DNA of 64,000 nt, from contig NZ_BOOC01000003.1 in assembly GCF_016863035.1 (NCBI RefSeq), forward strand, positions 248,001 to 312,000. Reading direction: 5' to 3'. The stretch comes from Microbispora corallina. GTDB lineage: Bacteria; Actinomycetota; Actinomycetes; Streptosporangiales; Streptosporangiaceae. The position numbers were made by a program, and so were the translations under genes. The notes under the pieces were generated by a model. It was not told where the DNA came from, did not search any database, and worked only from the letters and a program-made list of their open reading frames with translations. Positions 57,385 through 64,000 of this stretch are shown here, piece by piece (the stretch's first letter is position 1; every line of letters starts with the position of its first letter).

Positions 57385-59529
57385 ATGCCGAAGACGGCAC
57401 CACGGAGGAGGCGGGCGGGCACGATCGTCGCCGCGATCGCGTCCCTCCTCCTGACGATGACGCTCGCGTCCCCCGCGCGGGCCGAGCTGCAGCACCCCCG
57501 CCAGGCGTTCCTGCGCAACTCGGTCGCGGGCCTGTTCCTGCACTGGGGCATGCGCACCTCGCCCGGCTACACGAGCTGCAGCGCCTGGGAGAACGCGGTG
57601 ACGAGCGGCGGCTGGAACGCGACCTACTGGGTCAACGAGGCGAAGAAGCTGCACGCGCAGTACATCGTGCTCGCCGCATTCCACAGCAGGCTCGGCTACT
57701 CCCGGCCCTGGCCGTCCGCCATCCCCGGCTCGTGCAGCACGAAGCGGGACTTCCTCGGCGAGCTGATCGACGCCGCCGACGCCGCCGGTCTCAAGGTCAT
57801 CAACTACATGACCGACGACCCGCAGTGGCACGACGAGGGCGGCCACGAGTGGCTCGACTCCTCGGCCTACTCCAGCTACAAGGGCCACACCGTGGACCTC
57901 ACCACCCGCGACGGGTTCGGCGAGTTCAGCTACGACAACTTCGTCGAGGTCATGCAGCGCTACCCCAAGCTCGCCGGGTTCTGGATCGACAACGACAACG
58001 CGTACTGGGAGAGCCACGGGCTCTACGAACGCATCCGGCAGGACCGGCCGGACATGACGCTGTCGAACAACAACGAGGACACGCCGATCATGGACATGAT
58101 CAGCAACGAGCAGAAGACCGGCATGACCCCGGCGTACGACTACCCGCAGGCGGTCTACACGGCGGCGCCCCGGCTGATCGAGGCCGACTTCAAGCTGCCG
58201 TCGAGCGGCCCGTGGTGGTACGGCGGGTCGGACTCGGCCGTCGACTACGCGCTCACGCTGGGCCGGCTCATCACCAACGCCGGGTCGTCGGTGAAGGCGC
58301 TGATGGCCGAGACCGCCATGGTCAACGGCAAGTTCCCCACCCAGCAGGTCAACTTCAACAACTTCGCCAACACCTATCTCAACGCCATCTGGGAGTCCCT
58401 GAACGGCACCGAGGGCGGCGGCTACATGTACGGCGGCCTGAAGCCCGGCTTCTGGAACAACGGAGCCCACGGGGTCACCACGATCAGCAGGACCAACCCG
58501 AACCTGCACTACATCCACGTGATCACCCCGCCGTCCGGCAGCACGCTGCAGATCCGCGACAACGGCTACCGCATCACCGGCGTGACCAACCTCCGCACCG
58601 GCGCGGCCGTGCCGTTCAGCCAGGCGAACGGCACGCTGACGATCAGCGGCGTGTCGAGCTGGGACCAGTACGACACCGTGTTCAAGGTGACCAGCAGCGG
58701 GCGTGAGGGGATCTACACCTCCGGCGTCACGATGAGCGCCAGCGCCTCGGCGAGCGGCCACGCCGCGTCCGCGGCCGGCGACGGCGACTACCTGACCTAC
58801 TGGGACAGCAACAACACCACCCCCGTGTCGCTCCGCTTCGACCTCGGCTCGGCCAAGCGCGTGCAGTACATCGGGATCAACCAGCGCGAGGACTCGACCG
58901 TCTACCCCGAGTCCGCGTCCGCGCGGGCCTCGACCTACCGCGTGTACGTCAGCAGCGACGGGACGAACTGGGGCAGCCCGATCAAGACCGGCACGCTGCC
59001 GAACGCCCGGGGCGTCCAGTTCGTCGACCTGCCCGCCACCACCACGCGGCACGTACGGCTCGAGGTGACCGCGACCTACGCGACGAGCGGCAACCCGGAG
59101 CGGTGGCGCGTCGACGAGGCGTGGATCGGCGGCTCGTACGCCGGCTCGGGCGGCTCGTCCTCCCAGTCGTACGAGGCCGAGTCCGGGGCCCTCAGCGGCA
59201 AGGCCACGGTCGCCGCGTGCACGGGCTGCTCGGGCGGCCAGAAGGTGCGCTACATCGGCAACGGCACGGCCAACTACCTGACGCTCACGGTGAACGCCGC
59301 GACGGCCGGGACGAAGCAGATCACGATCGCGGGCACGGTGGACGGCACCCGCACGGTCTCCGTGAGCGCGAACGGCGGGACCGCGGTCACCGCCTCGCTC
59401 ACCGGCACCGACTGGGCCACCCCCGTGACGGCGACGGTCGGCGTGCCGCTCAACGCGGGGTCGAACACGCTGAGGTTCTTCAACGACACCGCGAACGCGC
59501 CCGACCTCGACAAGATCACCGTTTCCTGA
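57385..59529 (+). CDS. Secreted GH29-like alpha-L-fucosidase with CBM32-like and C-terminal CBM modules
   Basis: A 714-aa exported enzyme. Signal peptide TIVAAIASLLLTMTLASPARA; catalytic domain with HWGMRTSPGY, VINYMTDDPQW and nucleophile region AGFWIDND (about residues 30-440); F5/8-type C (CBM32-like) domain YLTYWDSNNTTPVSLRFDLGSAKRVQYIGI (about 460-585). The final ~115-residue beta module (SYEAESGALSGKATVAACTGCSGGQKVR) is nearly the same as that of the GH27 enzyme next to it. AAAGGAG precedes ATG 57385. It removes fucose from external glycans (family-based). Confidence 0.85.
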   Translation: MPKTAPRRRRAGTIVAAIASLLLTMTLASPARAELQHPRQAFLRNSVAGLFLHWGMRTSPGYTSCSAWENAVTSGGWNATYWVNEAKKLHAQYIVLAAFHSRLGYSRPWPSAIPGSCSTKRDFLGELIDAADAAGLKVINYMTDDPQWHDEGGHEWLDSSAYSSYKGHTVDLTTRDGFGEFSYDNFVEVMQRYPKLAGFWIDNDNAYWESHGLYERIRQDRPDMTLSNNNEDTPIMDMISNEQKTGMTPAYDYPQAVYTAAPRLIEADFKLPSSGPWWYGGSDSAVDYALTLGRLITNAGSSVKALMAETAMVNGKFPTQQVNFNNFANTYLNAIWESLNGTEGGGYMYGGLKPGFWNNGAHGVTTISRTNPNLHYIHVITPPSGSTLQIRDNGYRITGVTNLRTGAAVPFSQANGTLTISGVSSWDQYDTVFKVTSSGREGIYTSGVTMSASASASGHAASAAGDGDYLTYWDSNNTTPVSLRFDLGSAKRVQYIGINQREDSTVYPESASARASTYRVYVSSDGTNWGSPIKTGTLPNARGVQFVDLPATTTRHVRLEVTATYATSGNPERWRVDEAWIGGSYAGSGGSSSQSYEAESGALSGKATVAACTGCSGGQKVRYIGNGTANYLTLTVNAATAGTKQITIAGTVDGTRTVSVSANGGTAVTASLTGTDWATPVTATVGVPLNAGSNTLRFFNDTANAPDLDKITVS

Positions 59530-59540
59530 CGCCCGGGACC

Positions 59541-59579
59541 GCCGTGCGCGGCCGGAACCTCCGCCCGGCCGCGTACGGC
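59541..59579 (+). terminator. 15-bp hairpin after the GH29 gene
   Basis: Arms 59541-59555 and 59565-59579 pair along 15 bp with one G-U wobble and a 9-nt loop, 12 bp after the stop. Confidence 0.7.
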
Positions 59580-59659
59580 CCGGCGTCATGCTCGACCTTC
59601 CCCCCACCCCGCGCGGCCGCGCACCCAGGCGGCGGCCGCGCCCTGCTCCGGGAGAGCGC

Positions 59660-61396
59660 ATGCCCAGACACGTCCGACGACGGTGGCCGGCCGCGGCCCT
59701 CGCGGCCCTCGCCCTCGCCGCCTCCGGCGCGGCCGCCGTGGCCGCCGTGGCCGCCGCCCCCAGCGCCTCGGCCTCCGACAACGGCCAGTCCGTCCGCCCC
59801 GCCATGGGGTGGAGCAGCTGGAGCTTCGTCCGCCGGTGGCCGGACGAGACGAAGATCAAGGCCCAGGCCGACGCCCTGGCCGGCAGCGGCCTGCCGGCCC
59901 TGGGGTACGTGTACGTCAACCTCGACGACTTCTACCAGAAGTGCGACTCCAACGGCTTCGTCGTCGACTCGTACGGCCGCTGGGCCGTCGACACCGCGAA
60001 GTTCCCCGGCGGGATCAAGGCACTCGCCGACTACGTGCACTCCAAGGGCCTGAAGTTCGGGTTCTACGTCACGCCCGGCATCGCGAAGAACGCGGTCACC
60101 CGCAACACCCCCGTCGAGGGCACCTCCTACCACGCGCAGGACATCGCCGACACCTCGCGCACCGAGAAGAACTACAACTGCAAGAACATGTACCGCCTGA
60201 ACTACTCCCACCCGGGAGCGCAGGCGTTCATCGACTCGTGGGCCGACCAGATGGCCTCCTGGGGCGTCGACTACCTCAAGATCGACGGGGTGGACGCCTC
60301 GACGGTCGACGACGTCGAGGCCTGGGACAAGGCGTTGCGCCAGACCGGACGGCCGATCAACTTCGCGCTGTCGAACAACCTGCCGATCGCGCAGGCCACG
60401 ACCTGGCAGCGGCTGGCCAACAGCTGGCGCACGCAGGGGGACGTCGAGTGCTACTGCGGCCCGGGGGCCAACGGCAGCGGCTTCCCGCTGACCGACTGGT
60501 CGCACGTGTCGAGCCGCTTCGGCTCGGCCGCGTCCTGGCAGCAGTACGCCGGGCCGGGCGGCTGGAACGACCTCGACTCCCTGGAGATCGGCAACGGCGA
60601 CCAGATCGGCCTCACCGCCGACCAGCGCCGCTCGATGATGACACTGTGGGCGATGGCGGCCTCGCCGCTCCTGCTCGGCAGCGACCTGACCGCCCTGACC
60701 TCCACCGACCTCGCGATGCTGACCAACACCCGGCTCATCGCGGTCGACCAGGACGGCGTGGCCGCCCAGCGGATCGTCAGCAGCGGCGTCAACCAGGTCT
60801 GGCGCAAGCGGGAGGCGAACGGCGACTACATCGTGGCGCTGTTCAACACCGGCACCTCCGGCAACTCGACCGTGAGCGTGAGCTGGTCGCAGGTCGGCTT
60901 CTCCGGCAGCGCCCAGGTCACCGACCTGTGGTCGGGGTCGAGCGGCGGCACGGTCAGCGGCTCCTACAGCGCCACCCTCCGCCCCGGTGAGACCCGGCTC
61001 ATCCGCGTCCGGCCCACCACCTCGGGCCCCTCGTCGTACGAGGGGGAGGGCGGCGCGCTCAGCGGCGCGGCGGCGGTCGCCTCGTGCTCCGGCTGCTCGG
61101 GCGGGCAGAAGGTCCGCTTCATCGGCAACGGAACGGCCAACTACGTCACGCTCACCGTGAGCGCGGCCGCGGCCGGGTCACGCCAGGTCACGATCGCGGG
61201 CACCGTGAACGGCACCCGCACGTTCTCGGTCAGCGCGAACGGCGGCGCCCCGGTGACGGCCTCGCTGACCGGGACCGACTGGAACACGCCGGTCACCGCG
61301 ACCGTGAGCCTCCCGCTCAACGCCGGCGCGAACAGCGTGAAGATCTACAACGACTCCGCCTACGCACCGGACCTCGACAGGATCACCGTGTCCTGA
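59660..61396 (+). CDS. Secreted GH27-family alpha-galactosidase with C-terminal CBM module
   Basis: A 578-aa exported enzyme. Basic N terminus and signal peptide to about residue 39 (PSASASDNG). The GH27 barrel shows AMGWSSWSFV, YVNLDDFYQ, YLKIDGVD with nucleophile Asp209, SWRTQGDVE as the acid/base region, and GGWNDLDSLEIGNG. The terminal beta module (SYEGEGGALSGAAAVASCSGCSGG) is a paralogue of the one in the GH29 enzyme. GGGAG lies before ATG 59660. It hydrolyses alpha-1,6-galactosides (family-based). It is followed by a terminator. Confidence 0.9.
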   Translation: MPRHVRRRWPAAALAALALAASGAAAVAAVAAAPSASASDNGQSVRPAMGWSSWSFVRRWPDETKIKAQADALAGSGLPALGYVYVNLDDFYQKCDSNGFVVDSYGRWAVDTAKFPGGIKALADYVHSKGLKFGFYVTPGIAKNAVTRNTPVEGTSYHAQDIADTSRTEKNYNCKNMYRLNYSHPGAQAFIDSWADQMASWGVDYLKIDGVDASTVDDVEAWDKALRQTGRPINFALSNNLPIAQATTWQRLANSWRTQGDVECYCGPGANGSGFPLTDWSHVSSRFGSAASWQQYAGPGGWNDLDSLEIGNGDQIGLTADQRRSMMTLWAMAASPLLLGSDLTALTSTDLAMLTNTRLIAVDQDGVAAQRIVSSGVNQVWRKREANGDYIVALFNTGTSGNSTVSVSWSQVGFSGSAQVTDLWSGSSGGTVSGSYSATLRPGETRLIRVRPTTSGPSSYEGEGGALSGAAAVASCSGCSGGQKVRFIGNGTANYVTLTVSAAAAGSRQVTIAGTVNGTRTFSVSANGGAPVTASLTGTDWNTPVTATVSLPLNAGANSVKIYNDSAYAPDLDRITVS

Positions 61397-61418
61397 CCCC
61401 GTCCGATCCCCGGACCCC

Positions 61419-61453
61419 GTCCGGCCGGGCCCGCCGTCGGCGCCCGGCCGGAC
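61419..61453. terminator. 12-bp hairpin between GH27 and LacI genes
   Basis: GTCCGGCCGGGC (61419-61430) and GCCCGGCCGGAC (61442-61453), with an 11-nt loop, 22 bp after the GH27 stop. Confidence 0.65.
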
Positions 61454-61600
61454 GGGACCAGGCGGCCGGGCTTTCAGGTGGCCGGGCGATCAGGTGCTCG
61501 GCGTGGCGGGGTGCGCGGCGTGGCGGAGTGCTCGGAGTGGCCGGGGTTCGGTGTGACGGGGTGTGCTGGGGTCGGGTGTGCTGGGTCAGGTGTTCGGCGG

Positions 61601-62614
61601 TCAGGTGGAGCCGCGCAGGAGCAGCTCGGGGCGGACCACGGAGTCCGGCACCTCGTGGGGCTCCGCGCCGGCCACCAGCTGCGCCGCCTGCTCCACCGCG
61701 AGCTCGCCCAGGCGCGGCTTGTCGATGTGCAGCGTCGTGAGCGGCGGCTCGACCAGCTCGCTCAGGCTGAGACCGTCGCACCCGAGGAACGCGCAGTCGT
61801 CCGGCACCCGAAGACCCCTCCGCACGGCCGTCCGCTGGGCGCCGATCGCGATCAGGTCGTTGTACGCGAACACGGCCGTGACGTCCGGGTGCACCTCCAG
61901 CAGCCGTTCCATGGCGGCGGCGCCGCCGGCCACGGAGTTCGCCGCGGGCTCGATCCACGACTCGTCGACCGGGAGGCCGTGCCGGGAGGCCAACTCCAGG
62001 TACACCTCGCGCCTGGGGTTGGGGGCGGCGGCGGAGATGCGGGCCTCGTCGTCCAGCATCGCGATCCGGCGATGTCCCCGGTCGATCAGGTGGCCCAGGC
62101 CCTCCCGCACGCCCGCGTCGAAGTCGATGCGCACCCCCGGGACCGAGGGGTTCATGCCGTCCTTGTCGAGCAGCACGATCGGCATGCTCATGTCGACGGC
62201 CCGGTTGATCGCCTCGGCGTGCAGGAGGAACGCCACGCACACGTCCACCTGCTCGGCGATCATGTCGACCACGGCCAGCTCCTTGCGGCGCTGGGAGCCG
62301 GTGTTGTAGACCACGACCTGCCACTCGCGGCGCTCGGCCGCCTTGAGCACGCCGGCCGTGACCTCGGGGAAGAACGGGTTGAGCACGTCGGCGATGACCA
62401 GGCCGAGCGTGGTCACGTCCTGGCGGACCAGGCCGCGGGCGAAACGGCTCGGCCGGTAGCCCATGAGACGCGCGGCCTCCAGGATGCGCTGCCGGGTCTC
62501 GGGGTCGATCTCGGTCTTGTTGTTGATGGCCCTCGACACCGTCTGGCGGGAGACGCCCGTGGCACGCGCCACATCGTCGATCGTGATCCGCCGGGTTTTC
62601 CTCGTGGTCGGCAC
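61601..62614 (-). CDS. LacI-family transcriptional repressor
   Basis: A 337-aa regulator: LacI HTH (ITIDDVARATGVSRQTVSRAINNKTEIDPETRQRILEAARLMGYRPSRFARGL) and a periplasmic-binding-protein-like effector domain (VIADVLNPFFPEVTAGVLKAA, AVFAYNDLIAIGAQRTAVRRGLRVPDDCAFLGCDGLSL). It is convergent with the GH29/GH27 genes and is their likely regulator (inference). GTG 62614 lies 6 nt after minus-strand TAGATT, so it is leaderless by the same pattern. Confidence 0.9.
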   Translation of the reverse strand: MPTTRKTRRITIDDVARATGVSRQTVSRAINNKTEIDPETRQRILEAARLMGYRPSRFARGLVRQDVTTLGLVIADVLNPFFPEVTAGVLKAAERREWQVVVYNTGSQRRKELAVVDMIAEQVDVCVAFLLHAEAINRAVDMSMPIVLLDKDGMNPSVPGVRIDFDAGVREGLGHLIDRGHRRIAMLDDEARISAAAPNPRREVYLELASRHGLPVDESWIEPAANSVAGGAAAMERLLEVHPDVTAVFAYNDLIAIGAQRTAVRRGLRVPDDCAFLGCDGLSLSELVEPPLTTLHIDKPRLGELAVEQAAQLVAGAEPHEVPDSVVRPELLLRGST

Positions 62615-62620
62615 GTAGCG

Positions 62621-62626
62621 AATCTA
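62621..62626 (-). promoter_or_regulatory. Leaderless-type -10 (TAGATT) of the lacI-type gene
   Basis: On the minus strand TAGATT is followed by 6 nt and GTG 62614. Confidence 0.5.
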
Positions 62627-62644
62627 GCCCCATTCGGGACGTCT

Positions 62645-64000
62645 TCAGGTTCGGCGGCGCCGGGAAAACGTCGCGGAGGCGGTGAGAAGGTCGGATGTCT
62701 GGCCCGTTCCGAGGCGCGTCCTGATGCGGAGCCCCTGGTCGGCGCCATGGCGGGCCCCGCGATCGCCTCCATGACCGGTTGTGTCGTCGGTTCTGTGATC
62801 CGCTCTGTGATCCGCTCTGTGGTCGGCCCAGTGATCCGCTCTGTGGTCGGTTCTGTGGTCGGTTCTGTGGTCGGTTCTGTGGTCGGCCAGGACGGCGTGG
62901 TGGTCGACGCCGTCGCCGGGAAGCGGATCGGCGTGCACGAGGGCGGCCGTCAGGCGGGGGATCGCGTGGATCAGCGCGTGCTCGGCCTCGACCGCCACGG
63001 CGTGCGCCTCGACCACGGTCGTGCCGGGGTCGACGACGACGTCGCACTCGGCCCGGAGCCGGTGGCCGATCCAGCGCAGCCGGACCTGCCCGACGCCGAG
63101 CACGCCGGGCGTGCCCCGGAGCGTCGCCTCGGCCGCGTCGACCAGGCCGGGGTCGACCGCGTCCATCAGCCGTCGGTACACCTCGCGGGCCGCCTGCCGC
63201 AGCACGGCGAGGATCGGGACCGTGATCAGCAGGCCGACGACGGGGTCCGCCCGGTCCCAGCCCGCCGCCGTCCCGGCCGCTCCCGCGAGGACCGCGAGCG
63301 AGGTGAAGCCGTCGGTGCGCGCGTGGAGCCCGTCGGCCACCAGCGCCGCCGAGCCGATCTCGCGGCCGATCCTGATCCGGTAGCGGGCCACCGCCTCGTT
63401 GCCGGCGAAGCCGACCAGCGCGGCCGCCGCGACCGCCCACAGCCCGGTCACCGGCTGCGGGTGCAGCAGCCGGTCCACGGCCGTGTACGCGGCGGCGACA
63501 CAGGACGCGAGGATCGTCAGCACGACGACGATCCCGGCCAGGTCCTCCGCCCTGCCGTACCCGTAGGTGTAGCGGCGGTTCGGCGGGCGGCGCGCGAGCA
63601 GAAAGGCGACACCGAGGGGGACGGCCGTCAGCGCGTCGGCGGCGTTGTGCAGCGTGTCGCCGAGCAGCGCCACCGACCCCGACAGCGCGACCACCACCGC
63701 TTGGACCAGCGCGGTCGCCCCCAGGCCCGCGAGACCGACCCACAGCGCACGCATGCCGCGCGAGGAGGTCTCCATGGCCGCGTCCACCTTGTCGGCCGCC
63801 TCGTGCGAGTGCGGCCGGACCATCTCCCGGATCCATCCGAACGGCCCACCCCGGCGCCCGTATCCGTGCCCATGACCGTGCCCAATACCGTGCCCGTGGC
63901 CATGTCCGTGCCCGTGGTCGGGCCCGTGGTCAGGCCCGTGCGCGTGGCCCTCGGCGTACGCATGGGCGTGCGAGGGGTCGTGGGCATGGCCGTCCGCGTG
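62645..64000 (-). CDS. Cation diffusion facilitator with His-rich termini (5' end outside window)
   Basis: A CDF metal exporter, open from the right edge. The visible N-terminal ~59 residues are His/Gly/Asp-rich (HGPDHGPDHGHGHGHGHG and similar), then six TM helices with the CDF zinc site GDTLHNAADAL and GLHARTDGFTSLAVL, and the C-terminal CTD domain. The tail carries eight D-H-R-T-type tetrapeptides (about 300-335) before a non-conserved end. The C-terminal frame after the repeat may not be functional. Exports Zn(II) or similar metals by proton antiport. Confidence 0.88.
   Translation of the reverse strand, partial: HADGHAHDPSHAHAYAEGHAHGPDHGPDHGHGHGHGHGIGHGHGHGYGRRGGPFGWIREMVRPHSHEAADKVDAAMETSSRGMRALWVGLAGLGATALVQAVVVALSGSVALLGDTLHNAADALTAVPLGVAFLLARRPPNRRYTYGYGRAEDLAGIVVVLTILASCVAAAYTAVDRLLHPQPVTGLWAVAAAALVGFAGNEAVARYRIRIGREIGSAALVADGLHARTDGFTSLAVLAGAAGTAAGWDRADPVVGLLITVPILAVLRQAAREVYRRLMDAVDPGLVDAAEATLRGTPGVLGVGQVRLRWIGHRLRAECDVVVDPGTTVVEAHAVAVEAEHALIHAIPRLTAALVHADPLPGDGVDHHAVLADHRTDHRTDHRTDHRADHWADHRADHRADHRTDDTTGHGGDRGARHGADQGLRIRTRLGTGQTSDLLTASATFSRRRRT
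62786..62881 (-). repeat. 12-bp minisatellite in the CDF gene, eight units
   Basis: Eight 12-bp units (plus-strand GTCGGTTCTGTG and variants with ATCCGC or GTCGGCCCAGTG) encode D-H-[RW]-[TA] tetrapeptides on the minus strand. In-frame repeats can change length by slippage without frameshift. Confidence 0.8.

Noticed and set aside
57214-59919. 901-codon open frame antisense to the GH29 gene
   Set aside because: Low-complexity shadow of a high-GC gene; the plus strand carries signal peptide and catalytic motifs.
62786-62881. Possible CRISPR or regulatory repeat array
   Set aside because: 12-bp units without spacers, in frame with the CDF coding sequence.
61383-63836. 817-codon minus-strand frame spanning the LacI and CDF genes
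   Set aside because: It overlaps two well-supported genes in another frame and has only Gly/Arg/Pro-rich sequence.

Overview
High-GC actinomycete chromosome, most likely a filamentous member of the Streptosporangiales (inference). The signs are very high GC with strong third-position bias, the divergent aceE / DUF3052-peroxiredoxin arrangement known from Actinobacteria, WYL, ROK, DUF1918 and CU044_5270-type genes, AICE-type integrase and Rep genes, and many start codons lying 6-7 nt after a TANNNT -10 box, which implies leaderless mRNAs.

1-24.4 kb, mostly core-like: a 5'-truncated PHP-domain protein; two WYL regulators; a VOC protein; an OmpR-type two-component system (TCS) beside a lipoprotein / peptidoglycan-binding adaptor / ABC ATPase / FtsX-like permease operon; a membrane-anchored trypsin-like protease; and pyruvate dehydrogenase E1 (aceE). 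A second version of the exporter cassette follows (two lipoproteins, adaptor, ATPase, permease, with a convergent NarL-type TCS). Then come DUF1918, YjbQ, DUF3052, an AhpE-like peroxiredoxin, a zinc-ribbon protein and a ROK sugar kinase.

24.4-38.5 kb, accretion zone in tRNA-Val(TAC): the tRNA 3' half recurs at 28154, 36076 and 38301. Segment 1 (24473-28206) is a decayed AICE-like element with an intact integrase, a broken rep and an Lsr2-like DNA-binding protein. Segment 2 (28207-36075) carries an arsenic island (arsM-arsR; arsR-aquaporin-arsC; a 58-aa protein and arsI) and a TetR / oxidoreductase / SRPBCC module. Segment 3 (36076-38344) holds a rep'-int' chimera and an LLM oxidoreductase. 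A broken GntR gene lies just beyond.

38.6-49.9 kb, accessory genes: an XRE/MmyB-type regulator, an unrecognised 483-aa protein, an isochorismatase-fold protein, a HEAT protein plus a MerR-HEAT fusion behind a MerR-type promoter with a 19-bp spacer, an esterase, an ECF sigma factor with its partner, an APH-type kinase and a methyltransferase.

49.9-64 kb: a TMTC-like membrane TPR protein, a secreted protein, TetR regulators, a GH10 enzyme, an Ohr-type peroxidase with a divergent TetR, secreted GH29 and GH27 glycosidases sharing a C-terminal module, a LacI regulator and a His-rich CDF metal exporter cut by the right edge.

Strongest observations: (i) a shared CTTAAS-N4-GTTTAK box in front of the OmpR-type regulator gene and the adjacent exporter operon; (ii) the two exporter cassettes with duplicated C-M-R...PDP lipoproteins; (iii) the tRNA-Val att array with paired GTGCCATTA repeats; (iv) the self-contained MerR-HEAT module.
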